DNA of 64,000 nt, taken from positions 62,001 to 126,000 of the IMG/VR virus record IMGVR_UViG_3300035670_000026; one strand, written 5' to 3'. Each line of letters opens with the position of its first letter. The stretch's first letter is position 1. Below the pieces are notes generated by a model. The model ran no database searches and was not told where the DNA came from. It saw nothing but the letters and a program-made list of their open reading frames with translations. This stretch comes from a virus. A program made the translations under genes and the position numbers. Below are positions 51,535 through 61,292 of this stretch, piece by piece.

Positions 51535-54137
51535 TGTATCAATCCATCTATTACGATAGAGAGGAATACCAGTACTACTTAAGAGATGATAAGCGAGGTT
51601 GGAAGGTATTTAATTACCAGCCAACCTGCTATGTTGCTGATCCAGATGGTGAATTGGAAACTCTTGATGGTATTCGTGTATCACCAATCAAAAAGATTGA
51701 TTGGAAAGATTCTAGATTTTATGAAAAAGATGTAGATAAGAACACTCGTGTGTTAGTAGATTTATATCACGAGTCTGATGAAACACCTTCATACCATAAT
51801 TTAGTTTATCTCGATATTGAGTGTGAGATTGCTGGAGCACTTACACCTGAAAATATTAAAGACCCTAAAGGTAAAATTACATCTGTTGCTTTGTACGATA
51901 ATAATAGTAAAAAATATTACTGTTTATTATTAGATGAAGTAGGTAAAATGTCTGAAGCCAAATCTGAAGGTAAAGAGGTGATTCCTTACCCTACAGAAAA
52001 AGATTTGCTCAATGGATTTCTTGATTTATGGATTAAATTAGATCCTACTATCATTTCAGGATGGAATAGTGAATTCTTTGATATTCCTTATTTGTATTAT
52101 CGTATTTCTAAAGTATTAAGTGAAGATATTGCTCAGTATTTATCTCCTATTCGTAAGGTAAAATCTACAGCAATGTTTGATGCGGGGGTAATGACTGATT
52201 TTGTAGTTGTAGGTGGTATTAATCACTTAGATTACATGAATTTGTTTAAAAAGTTTATTACTAAACAAGAATCAAGTTATGCTTTAGGTAATATCGGAGA
52301 AAAATATGTTAAATTAGGTAAAATTGATTACAAAGGTTCACTCGATAGACTATTCCAGGAAGATATAGAAAAATTTATTGAATATAACCTTCGAGACGTT
52401 GAAATTATTGTTGAATTAGAAAAATCACTTAAATTCATTGAATTAACAGTTACAATTGCTCATTTGTGTCATACAACTTATGAATCAATCTATTATTCAA
52501 CTGTGTTAAATGATGGAGCTATTTTAACTTATCTAAAACGTAAAGGTATTGTATCTCCTAATAAACCAACCACATATAATCCTGCACTTAAAGAAATTAA
52601 GGAAGAATATGCTGGGGGTTATTTAAAAGATCCAGTACCTGGTTTGTATGAATGGGTTATTGACCTCGATTTTACTTCGTTGTATCCCTCAATCATTCGC
52701 TCACTTAATATGGGTATTGAAACACTAGTAGGACGCGTTGTAAACCGAGATAAATTTGATAATCAATGGTCTTTACGTGAACTTAAGGCAATGGATCCTA
52801 ATAAAATTATCGAAATTGAAAAAGTTAAAAAAGATAGATCATTGGTTCGTTCTGAAGTAAAAGTAAAAGACATTATAGAACTTATTAAAGAAGGAAATTT
52901 ACTAATTTCAGCTCCTGGAGTAATATTCCGTAAAGATAAATCAAGTGTTGTGTGTGAAATTCTAGCAGACTGGTTTGCTAAACGTCAAGAATATAAGGCG
53001 TTGATGAAAAAAGCATATAAAATCGACAACGACCCTGTTATGGGAGAGTTTTATAATAAACGTCAACACGCGTATAAGATTAAATTAAATGATGTTTACG
53101 GGGTATTTGCTATCAATGGTTGGAGATACACTGATGGACATAAATTTATTAGTAAAGCTATTACTCTTACTGGTCAAAGATTAACTCAAGAGTCTATTAA
53201 GTTTGTTAATAAATGGATGAATGAAGAATTAGGTACTAAAGATAAAGATTACATTGTTACATCAGATACCGATTCACTGTTTATTCAAACTAAAGAACTA
53301 ATATTACAACGTAATCCTGAATTAGCAGATGGTACACAAGATGAAATTGTAAAAGCAGTACTTAAAGTTGCTACCGAAATTCAAAAATTAGCAAATGATC
53401 ATTTACATGTTTTAGTACAAGAGTTATTTAATGTTAAATATCCTGATGAACCACATTATTTTGAGTTAAAACAGGAGGTTGTACTTGATAGAGGTTATTT
53501 TGCGGGTAAACGTAGATATGCAATGCATATTGTAAATAAAGAAGGTGTACCAACAGATGAACTAGATATGAAGGGTTTAGATTTGATGAAATCAAATTTT
53601 CCTCCACTATTTAGAAAGTTTGGTGAACATATTTTAAATGAAATTATGTTCGGTACTTCTAAAGCTAGTATTGATAAGCAAGTCCTTGAATTTAGAGAAT
53701 CACTTAGAACAGTAGGTTGGGAACAAATTTTAAAACCTACAGGATTAAAGAAAATGAGTGAATATATCGCTTCAGGTCCTACAGCTGGTGAAATATTTAG
53801 TAAATTAGGTTTAAAATGTCCTATTAATACTAAAGCAGCAATTTATTACAATGATTTATTGCGTTTTAAAGGATTAGATAAAAAACATCCAACTTTTCAA
53901 ATAGGAGATAAAATGTATATTGGATACCTGAAAGAAAATCCGTATCGTATCGATGTGATTGGTTTTAACGGATATAATGATCCTCCAGAAATTATGGAAT
54001 TCATAGAAAAATATATTGACAGAGATGGATTATTTGATTCAGTTATGAAAAATAAATTAGAAGGCATTTATAAAGATCTTAAATGGGGTATGCCTGTACT
54101 TAATAAAAAAGTTAATAAATTCTTTACATTCGAATAA
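51534..54137 (+). CDS. 43: Family B replicative DNA polymerase, gp43-like
   Basis: 867 residues. Exonuclease motifs: VYLDIECEIAG (Exo I), ISGWNSEFFDIPYL (Exo II), YNLRDVEIIVELE (Exo III). Polymerase motifs: DLDFTSLYPSIIRS at about 376-390 (motif A), KIKLNDVYGVFAINGW (motif B) and TSDTDSLF near 575-582 (motif C). All catalytic Asp are present, so proofreading and synthesis are expected. The clamp gene follows three bases later. No intron or intein interruption is seen. Confidence 0.95.
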   Translation: MYQSIYYDREEYQYYLRDDKRGWKVFNYQPTCYVADPDGELETLDGIRVSPIKKIDWKDSRFYEKDVDKNTRVLVDLYHESDETPSYHNLVYLDIECEIAGALTPENIKDPKGKITSVALYDNNSKKYYCLLLDEVGKMSEAKSEGKEVIPYPTEKDLLNGFLDLWIKLDPTIISGWNSEFFDIPYLYYRISKVLSEDIAQYLSPIRKVKSTAMFDAGVMTDFVVVGGINHLDYMNLFKKFITKQESSYALGNIGEKYVKLGKIDYKGSLDRLFQEDIEKFIEYNLRDVEIIVELEKSLKFIELTVTIAHLCHTTYESIYYSTVLNDGAILTYLKRKGIVSPNKPTTYNPALKEIKEEYAGGYLKDPVPGLYEWVIDLDFTSLYPSIIRSLNMGIETLVGRVVNRDKFDNQWSLRELKAMDPNKIIEIEKVKKDRSLVRSEVKVKDIIELIKEGNLLISAPGVIFRKDKSSVVCEILADWFAKRQEYKALMKKAYKIDNDPVMGEFYNKRQHAYKIKLNDVYGVFAINGWRYTDGHKFISKAITLTGQRLTQESIKFVNKWMNEELGTKDKDYIVTSDTDSLFIQTKELILQRNPELADGTQDEIVKAVLKVATEIQKLANDHLHVLVQELFNVKYPDEPHYFELKQEVVLDRGYFAGKRRYAMHIVNKEGVPTDELDMKGLDLMKSNFPPLFRKFGEHILNEIMFGTSKASIDKQVLEFRESLRTVGWEQILKPTGLKKMSEYIASGPTAGEIFSKLGLKCPINTKAAIYYNDLLRFKGLDKKHPTFQIGDKMYIGYLKENPYRIDVIGFNGYNDPPEIMEFIEKYIDRDGLFDSVMKNKLEGIYKDLKWGMPVLNKKVNKFFTFE

Positions 54138-54140
54138 GTT

Positions 54141-54881
54141 ATGATTAATAAATTAGACCTTACATCAGTTATTTCAAAATATTACCTAAATGGTATGGTT
54201 GAAGCTGTTAAATGGGATATTCAAGATGAAAATATGGTTATTAAATTTAATGCACCAACTAAAGAAATGATTGGTCGTGTTGAATTTAAAGGTATGCCTC
54301 TTGAAGATTCAACTATTGCAATCAGCAATACTACTCAATTGAATAAATTAATTGGTATTACAAATGGTTATTTAGACTTAAAATATGAAAAAATTAATAA
54401 GTATATTACCAAATTAATCATTGCTGATAATCAGTTTACACTTAATTATGCTCTAGCAGATGCTATGATTATTCCTAAAGCTGGAGAAATAACAGGTGAA
54501 ATGTCCTGGAATATTGAAGCTCCACTTGATAATGAAAGTATTAATGCTATTGTAAAAGCTAAAGGAGCATTAGCTGAAAGCGAAACCGTAGTTATTAAAC
54601 CATTTGAAAATGCAGATGGTGAATTTCAAATTGAAATGCAGTTTGGTGGTAACGTAGAACATGCTAATAAAGTTTCATTTTACATTCCAGGTGCTGAAAC
54701 AACTGATTTACCAGATGACTTTAAAGAACATTATAATTCAAATATGATTAAAGAAATCATGTATTGTAATAAAGATATGGCTGGAGGTAATATTAGTATT
54801 AACTTAGAAGGCATTATGAAGTTAGAATTTGAAAACGAGAATTTAAAAAGTACTTATTACCTTGTGTCAAAAGAAATCTAA
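54141..54881 (+). CDS. 45: Sliding clamp, gp45-like
   Basis: 246 residues, close to T4 gp45 (228). No enzymatic motifs, as expected. The order polymerase-clamp, the size, an acidic composition and the pattern of repeated beta elements (IIADNQFTLNYALADAMII, KVSFYIPGAETTDLPDD) fit the trimeric clamp. In T4-like phages the clamp also activates late transcription with gp33/gp55; neither is recognised in this window. Confidence 0.8.
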   Translation: MINKLDLTSVISKYYLNGMVEAVKWDIQDENMVIKFNAPTKEMIGRVEFKGMPLEDSTIAISNTTQLNKLIGITNGYLDLKYEKINKYITKLIIADNQFTLNYALADAMIIPKAGEITGEMSWNIEAPLDNESINAIVKAKGALAESETVVIKPFENADGEFQIEMQFGGNVEHANKVSFYIPGAETTDLPDDFKEHYNSNMIKEIMYCNKDMAGGNISINLEGIMKLEFENENLKSTYYLVSKEI

Positions 54882-55258
54882 TGAAAAAACCAGACAATGT
54901 ATCAGATAACCCAGGACTTTTACCTTATGCTAGTAATATAGGAGCACCTGCTATTCGCCCAGATAATATTGATGATTGGAAGCTTAGAGGAGTAAATAAG
55001 GTAAACAAACAACTCGAAACTAAATTTTTAGAATTAAAAGAAGAATACTTAAAATTAGTAGAAGAATATAAATGGAATGAATTAGTTTATCAAGCTAAAT
55101 TTGCATATGAACCTATAATTGGTGGAGTATATCACTTGTATGTTGGTAGAGATGGAAATCCTTTTTTATCTTTAATAGCACCAAATGAATGGAATATGGA
55201 ATATATTGGTTCTTTTAAACTAAATAGTGAACAAAAATGGATCAAAATTGAATTTTGA
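54881..55258 (+). CDS. DUF2452-like protein
   Basis: 125 residues. LPYASNIGAPAIRPDNIDDW at the start and GGVYHLYVGRDGNPFLSLIAPNEWN at the end are the two conserved blocks of DUF2452, a family known from Bacteroidota and their phages with no assigned function. Overlaps the clamp stop by one base. Confidence 0.75.
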   Translation: MKKPDNVSDNPGLLPYASNIGAPAIRPDNIDDWKLRGVNKVNKQLETKFLELKEEYLKLVEEYKWNELVYQAKFAYEPIIGGVYHLYVGRDGNPFLSLIAPNEWNMEYIGSFKLNSEQKWIKIEF

Positions 55259-55306
55259 TATATGTATAATAGACAAAACCACAACTTTAGGGAGCAAGTT
55301 TTGTTA

Positions 55307-55354
55307 ATGTTTAACCCGCTGATCTTCGGACAGCATAAATTTAAAATGATATGA
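55307..55354 (+). CDS. Possible 15-codon leader peptide before hsp20
   Basis: ATG 55307 opens MFNPLIFGQHKFKMI and stops at TGA 55352-55354, overlapping the hsp20 ATG 55351 as ATGA. A purine-rich GGGAG lies 12 bases upstream of this ATG. The exact overlap suggests translational coupling; no homologue is recognised, so it may be chance. Confidence 0.3.
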   Translation: MFNPLIFGQHKFKMI

Positions 55355-55770
55355 GTACATTATTTAGAGAAAATTACATTTCACCTTTTGATCTCTTGTT
55401 TAGAGATTTTTTCAAGTCTGAATTAGACTTCCAACCAGCTGCACAAGCTAAAATTACCCACCCCGTAGATATTTTTGAAACCCAACATGGACTTCATTTT
55501 GAAGTTGCTTGTACTGGTCTTTCTAAAGACGATGTTGAAATCAATATCGAAGGGGACATCCTTAGAATTTCTTATAATAAAGAAACTGGGGAATATGTTG
55601 AACGTAATTACATCCATAAAGGTGTAGCTAAGCGTTCATTTAATTTAGGTTATAAAATCGCTTCTAAATTTGATTTATTAAAATCAGAGGCAATGATGGA
55701 AAATGGATTACTCGCAATTCGAATCCCATTTGCTGAAGAAGCAAAACCAAAATCCCTTAAAATAAAATAA
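55351..55770 (+). CDS. hsp20: Small heat-shock protein, Hsp20/alpha-crystallin
   Basis: 139 residues. The alpha-crystallin domain spans about 35-130: THPVDIFETQHGLHFEVACT, LSKDDVEINIEGDILRISYN, then NGLLAIRIPFAEEAKPKSL with the A-x-x-x-G-L-L-x-I type signature and a C-terminal LKIK in place of IxI. It is a holdase chaperone; also known from T4-like cyanophages. It heads a chaperone group with GroES and GroEL 400 bases downstream. Leader and flanks contain inverted repeats. Confidence 0.9.
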   Translation: MSTLFRENYISPFDLLFRDFFKSELDFQPAAQAKITHPVDIFETQHGLHFEVACTGLSKDDVEINIEGDILRISYNKETGEYVERNYIHKGVAKRSFNLGYKIASKFDLLKSEAMMENGLLAIRIPFAEEAKPKSLKIK

Positions 55771-55788
55771 TAAAAAGCTCCCTAAAGC

Positions 55789-55817
55789 TTGGTTTTGTTA
55801 AAAAAAGTTCGTATATT
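55789..55817 (+). promoter_or_regulatory. Host-sigma-like promoter TTGG-N19-TATATT
   Basis: TTGG 55789, TATATT 55812, with TTCG before TATATT as at 43094. It lies directly after the right-hand inverted repeat. ATG 55837 follows 19 bases later. Confidence 0.7.
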
Positions 55818-55836
55818 AACGGAAATAAAAAAAGTT

Positions 55837-56154
55837 ATGGACAAAAAAGAAGAATTTTCATCTCTCACAGTTATTCGAGATCCCAAAATTGAACCTTATT
55901 TTATAGGCAAGGATTCCTACTGCTACACTGTTTACCAAACAATCACCCCAGACACCAAATATACTGAGGGTAATAAACCTGGTAAGGATTATACTAAAGC
56001 ATTAGGTCATTACAGTAGTTTTGGAAGTTGTCTTAAATCAATTGCTAAGAATAAAGTAGATGATAAGAAAAATTATAATTCTATTCAAGAATATATTGAA
56101 ATGTTTAATCAAGTAACAAAAGAAATTGAAAAATTAACTAACGTTGGAATTTAA
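55837..56154 (+). CDS. Hypothetical protein before groES
   Basis: 105 residues from ATG 55837 (the in-frame ATG at 55789 lies in the promoter and is rejected). DSYCYTVYQTITPDTKYTEG and DYTKALGHYSSFGSCLKSI form a compact mixed domain; the C-terminus is helical. The pattern resembles small conserved proteins of T4-like marine phages, with no known function. It precedes groES by 3 bases. Confidence 0.65.
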   Translation: MDKKEEFSSLTVIRDPKIEPYFIGKDSYCYTVYQTITPDTKYTEGNKPGKDYTKALGHYSSFGSCLKSIAKNKVDDKKNYNSIQEYIEMFNQVTKEIEKLTNVGI

Positions 56155-56157
56155 ATT

Positions 56158-56448
56158 ATGGCACTAGAAGCAATTTATAATGCGGTTATTGTAAAACCCA
56201 TTGAAGCAGAAGAAACCTCACATGGAGGTATTATCGTTCCCGATTTGGGAAATGAAAAAAACAAACTTGGAGAAGTAGTAGCAGTAGGTGCTGGTTACTG
56301 GTCAGTAACTGGAGCTTATATTGAAACTGTTCTTAAAGTTGGTGATGTAGTAGTATTACCTACTATGGGATTTAGTAAACTGGAATATGAAGGTGATGAA
56401 TACTGGATTGGTCCTGAAAATCAAGTTTTAGCAAAAGTAAATAAATAA
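56158..56448 (+). CDS. groES: Co-chaperonin GroES
   Basis: 96 residues. YNAVIVKPIEAEETSHGGII has the GroES start and the mobile loop (ETSHGGIIVPD); KVGDVVVLPTMGF and YWIGPENQVLAKV follow. It caps GroEL. In T4 the analogous gp31 works with host GroEL; here a full phage GroEL follows after 3 bases. Confidence 0.92.
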   Translation: MALEAIYNAVIVKPIEAEETSHGGIIVPDLGNEKNKLGEVVAVGAGYWSVTGAYIETVLKVGDVVVLPTMGFSKLEYEGDEYWIGPENQVLAKVNK

Positions 56449-58062
<1,614 letters not shown>

Positions 58063-58073
58063 ATTTAAGTAAA

Positions 58074-58274
58074 ATGCAAGATGCAGTATCTCTCATAGGA
58101 AAATTTATTAAAATTGGAGATGAAGTATTAGAAATAACAAATGTATATTTTGTTCCTCTAGCAATTTCTCCAAAACACTCCATATATTTTGGTCTTAAAC
58201 ACCCAGGTAAAGGTACTATAAATTATTCTTATGAGTCGATACTGCCTTACTTAAATCAACAAATTAAGTTATGA
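58074..58274 (+). CDS. Small hypothetical protein
   Basis: 66 residues, beta-rich (SLIGKFIKIGDEVLEITNVY). No family recognised. Overlaps the next start by 4 bases. Confidence 0.65.
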   Translation: MQDAVSLIGKFIKIGDEVLEITNVYFVPLAISPKHSIYFGLKHPGKGTINYSYESILPYLNQQIKL

Positions 58275-58531
58275 AAACAGAAATCCAAGAAAAATTAATT
58301 GAATTTGCTCAACGTGTTCCTCCTGGTGATCGTTGGCAAGTAATGCATGTTAAGGCTGTTCAAGATGGTTTAACAGAAGCATTAGAAGCTTATTATCAAG
58401 CCGTAGTTATAAAACCTAAAGCATTTCGTTTAGATTTGGTTGATGGAAAACTTTATGGTATCTTCAACAATGAAGTAGAAATTAAAGAACCAGAACCAAA
58501 GAAATATAACATTTATGGTGAACTCGAGTAA
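58271..58531 (+). CDS. Small hypothetical protein
   Basis: 86 residues, helical N-terminal half and polar C-terminal half (FRLDLVDGKLYGIFNNEVEI). No family recognised. GTTATG start; overlaps the clamp-loader gene by 17 bases. Confidence 0.65.
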   Translation: MKTEIQEKLIEFAQRVPPGDRWQVMHVKAVQDGLTEALEAYYQAVVIKPKAFRLDLVDGKLYGIFNNEVEIKEPEPKKYNIYGELE

Positions 58532-59453
58532 AAAACAACATACATTATGGGTTGAGAAACATCGTTCAGCAACACTGAATGATTATGTGGGGAATGAAAA
58601 TATTAAAAAAACTATTCAACAATACCTAGATCAAAATGACATTCAGCATTTTATTTTCTTTGGCCCAGCTGGCACTGGTAAAACTACTCTTGCTAAGCTC
58701 ATTGTTAATAATCTTGATTGCGATTATCTCTATATTAACGCTTCCGACGAGCGTGGTATTGAAACTATTAGAGATAAAGTACAAGGTTTCGCATCAGTGG
58801 CTTCCTTCAAATCACTCAAAGTTATTATCTTGGATGAAGCAGATTTTCTCACAATCCAAGCGCAAGCATCGCTCCGAAACATAATTGAAACGTTTTCACG
58901 CACAACACGTTTTATTTTAACTTGTAATTTTGTTGAACGTATTATTGATCCTCTTCAATCACGTTGTCAAGTACTTAAAATTGTACCTCCTTCAAAATCT
59001 GATATTGCAAAACACGTTGCTAGTATTTTAGAACAAGAAGAAGTTGAATACGAAATTGATAATTTAAAAATTGTTGTAAATCAGTTTTACCCTGATCTTC
59101 GTAAAATGCTTAACACACTTCAAATGAGTGTTAAGGATAACAAGATTGTAATTGATAAATCAATACTTGTTTCAAATAGTTATATAAATCAGGTATTGAA
59201 AGAATTACAACAAAAATCACCTAACTGGAGAAATATTCGACAAATTATTGCTGATTCAAATTCTAGCGATTTTGACGAGTTATATAAGTTTTTATACGAT
59301 TCAGCAAGTGAATTCGCCCCAGGTAATGAAGGTATGGTAGCTATTTATATAAACGAATATTCTTATCAATCACAATTTCGTATTGATAAAGAAATCAATT
59401 GTATGGCTTTGATTTCACGTTTGATTGAATTAGCTAAACCTAAATTACTATGA
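58515..59453 (+). CDS. 44: Clamp loader large subunit, gp44-like
   Basis: 312 residues (T4 gp44 is 319). TLWVEKHRSATLNDYVGNE is the clamp-loader start, Walker A is GPAGTGKT near 50-57, Walker B is VIILDEADFL, and LQSRCQVLKI carries the SRC arginine finger. With gp62 (60267) it loads the clamp. GC content rises around 58660-58900. Confidence 0.92.
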   Translation: MVNSSKKQHTLWVEKHRSATLNDYVGNENIKKTIQQYLDQNDIQHFIFFGPAGTGKTTLAKLIVNNLDCDYLYINASDERGIETIRDKVQGFASVASFKSLKVIILDEADFLTIQAQASLRNIIETFSRTTRFILTCNFVERIIDPLQSRCQVLKIVPPSKSDIAKHVASILEQEEVEYEIDNLKIVVNQFYPDLRKMLNTLQMSVKDNKIVIDKSILVSNSYINQVLKELQQKSPNWRNIRQIIADSNSSDFDELYKFLYDSASEFAPGNEGMVAIYINEYSYQSQFRIDKEINCMALISRLIELAKPKLL

Positions 59454-59854
59454 TGACTCTTCTAGCAACACATCCCGTTAAAAAATCTGACTTAGGTTTT
59501 CACGGAAATTTATTTGGAGGAAAATTAATGGCTTGGATTGATGCTGCAGCTGCTGCTTATGCAATGGAAGTTTGTCATAATCGTAGAATGGTTACAATTT
59601 CAATTGAGCAATGCATCTTTAAAAAACCAGCTAAAGAAGGATCGTTAGTTAAAATTTATGGTGAAGTAACAAAAATAGGAAACACTTCAATTGCTTTAAA
59701 TCTTGAAGCTAGATCATATAATGTATACACATCTGAAGAATTAGTAGTTTTACATACAGGAATTACATTTGTTAGAATAGATGAAGATGGATCCCCAATT
59801 CCTATTTCAGAACAAGTAAAAAATAAATATAAAATTCCAACATCAAAGTTATGA
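59450..59854 (+). CDS. Acyl-CoA thioesterase, hotdog fold (YciA-like)
   Basis: 134 residues. LGFHGNLFGGKLMAWIDAAA is the hotdog catalytic block of YciA/BACH-type acyl-CoA thioesterases (N/G...GG..M...D), followed by VTISIEQCIFKKPAKEG. It would hydrolyse acyl-CoAs. Such a gene inside the clamp loader cluster is unusual; with the psd-like gene at the window start it points to lipid manipulation. Overlaps gp44 by 4 bases. Confidence 0.85.
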   Translation: MMTLLATHPVKKSDLGFHGNLFGGKLMAWIDAAAAAYAMEVCHNRRMVTISIEQCIFKKPAKEGSLVKIYGEVTKIGNTSIALNLEARSYNVYTSEELVVLHTGITFVRIDEDGSPIPISEQVKNKYKIPTSKL

Positions 59855-60063
59855 AACATTTTATAGTATATCTTTTAACTTGGATATCCAGTAACTTGTC
59901 CGTACCTTTTTGGATGATAGGACATGTTCATTTAACTATGAATGTATACCAAGACATACATGAAATCCTTATGTCATTTGGTATGAATATTATTGTAGCA
60001 ATAGGATTTTACTTAGATTATAAAAAATATAAAAATGAGCAAACAACAACAAATGAATCTTAA
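59851..60063 (+). CDS. Small two-helix membrane protein
   Basis: 70 residues with hydrophobic segments at about 4-24 and 41-55 and a basic, polar tail (DYKKYKNEQTTT). No family recognised. Overlaps both neighbours. Confidence 0.65.
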   Translation: MKHFIVYLLTWISSNLSVPFWMIGHVHLTMNVYQDIHEILMSFGMNIIVAIGFYLDYKKYKNEQTTTNES

Positions 60064-60280
60064 TATTGATATTAAGAACACTCGCCCTGTATTGTCACCT
60101 GAAGGCAATGCTGTATTTCAAGAAGGTGTAATCCTTCGTAAAGTATCTCGTTTTGTAACTGGTACTTCTGAAGATGGAATTATCCCAGTACCATGTTTCT
60201 TTGATGTAGTTACAGGTAAAGTATTAGTAGAATTGCTTCCTAAGGAATTAAGAGAAGAATTTGAAAATGACAATATTTGA
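60035..60280 (+). CDS. Conserved small phage protein, function unknown
   Basis: 81 residues. NIDIKNTRPVLSPEGNAVFQ and GVILRKVSRFVTGTSEDG resemble small proteins beside gp62 in marine T4-like phages that often carry zinc-binding CxxC pairs; here only one Cys remains (PVPCFFDVVTG). Function unknown. Confidence 0.65.
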   Translation: MSKQQQMNLNIDIKNTRPVLSPEGNAVFQEGVILRKVSRFVTGTSEDGIIPVPCFFDVVTGKVLVELLPKELREEFENDNI

Positions 60281-60689
60281 TTGGTTAAATCAAATCACCT
60301 ACGATAAAAAATCTTGGGAAGATTTCACAGAAGATCAACAAGAATCGTTCAATTCTTACATGGTTCATAGATTTTTAAGTATGTATGAGGGATATATTGA
60401 TATAACAAATGTCGTCCAAAAATTCCCTCTTACTGAAAAAAAATTAATTTATAACACTTATCGCTCCATGATTCCCAAGAAAAAAATCTTCCTTAAGTAT
60501 GTAAAAAATCAAAAGAAAAACACTTACGATAACCTATTAAAATATGTAGCTGACTATTATCAATGTAGTCTAGGAGAAGCAGAAGAATATATTGATATTA
60601 TTCGTGAAGCTGGTGTAAGAGGTATACTTTGGGAAATGGGAATAAACGAAAAAGAAACTGAAAAATTAATTAAACAAGCAAAGTTATGA
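60267..60689 (+). CDS. 62: Clamp loader small subunit, gp62-like
   Basis: 140 residues from ATG 60267 (TTG 60261 also in frame). TIFDWLNQITYDKKSWEDF, SYMVHRFLSMYEGYI and NTYRSMIPKKKIFLKYVK match the marine gp62 pattern, where an N-terminal helix is followed by a conserved FLKYxK. It forms the 4:1 loader with gp44. The C-terminal helix pair (LGEAEEYIDIIREAGVRGIL) is typical. Confidence 0.75.
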   Translation: MTIFDWLNQITYDKKSWEDFTEDQQESFNSYMVHRFLSMYEGYIDITNVVQKFPLTEKKLIYNTYRSMIPKKKIFLKYVKNQKKNTYDNLLKYVADYYQCSLGEAEEYIDIIREAGVRGILWEMGINEKETEKLIKQAKL

Positions 60690-60910
60690 ATATGAGAAAT
60701 ACAATCCTATCAGCAGTATACAAACATGCTGAAGGACACATCGCAAAACACAAAGCGAATATTGAAGTTTATCTCCACCAACCAGTTGGAATCGGAGAAC
60801 ATTCAGATATTATTGAAGCAATAGAAATTGAACTTAAAGCTATTGCTGAATATCAAGATCAGATTGAAATTTTAAATTTATATTTTCCATTAGACAAAAA
60901 AATTATTTAA
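60686..60910 (+). CDS. Small hypothetical helical protein
   Basis: 74 residues, helical (IIEAIEIELKAIAEYQDQIE). No family recognised. GTTATG start overlapping the gp62 end. Confidence 0.65.
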   Translation: MNMRNTILSAVYKHAEGHIAKHKANIEVYLHQPVGIGEHSDIIEAIEIELKAIAEYQDQIEILNLYFPLDKKII

Positions 60911-60913
60911 GTT

Positions 60914-61288
60914 ATGACTACTAAAAAAGATCACGATCACACAGGAGGCAGTAAAGCTGTTGCTGATTTTGAAAAAACATACCCAACACTAGCACAAGCT
61001 TGGAAAGAAACCCAAGATGAACAATATATTTTGTTTGCTAGAAAAATGATGGATTATGGACTTTCAAATATTGCTTTAGGTACAAATCTAGAAGAACCAG
61101 AAGATATTGAGTTATCTCTAACAGGGATTTGGCTTCGTGTTAATGATAAAATCAATCGTTTAAAAAATTTACTAAAACGTAAAGGAAAAAATTACGTTGA
61201 AGATGAACCAATGATTGATAGCTTTCTTGATATTGCTAATTATGGTATTATTGCTATGTTAGTAATGAAAGGTAAGTGGAAAAAATAA
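60914..61288 (+). CDS. DUF1599/Nmad1-like protein
   Basis: 124 residues. KMMDYGLSNIALGTN, GIWLRVNDKINRLKNLL and DSFLDIANYGIIAMLV follow the three conserved blocks of DUF1599, also named nucleotide modification associated domain 1, an all-alpha domain related to NTP pyrophosphatases. The N-terminus HDHTGG is an extra. A role in handling modified nucleotides would suit a phage with preQ0 genes; that is inference. Confidence 0.65.
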   Translation: MTTKKDHDHTGGSKAVADFEKTYPTLAQAWKETQDEQYILFARKMMDYGLSNIALGTNLEEPEDIELSLTGIWLRVNDKINRLKNLLKRKGKNYVEDEPMIDSFLDIANYGIIAMLVMKGKWKK

Positions 61289-61292
61289 AGTT

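Larger units (their letters stand above)
55285..55787 (+). repeat. Inverted repeat flanking hsp20
   Basis: CTTTAGGGAGC at 55285-55295 and its exact complement GCTCCCTAAAG at 55777-55787 lie on either side of the hsp20 gene. Similarity extends: ACAAAACCA precedes the left copy (55274-55282), and its complement TGGTTTTGT, gapped by two bases, follows the right copy. Each copy can also form a small local hairpin (ACAAAAC/GTTTTGT around the left; AAGC/GCTT at the right). Confidence 0.7.
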
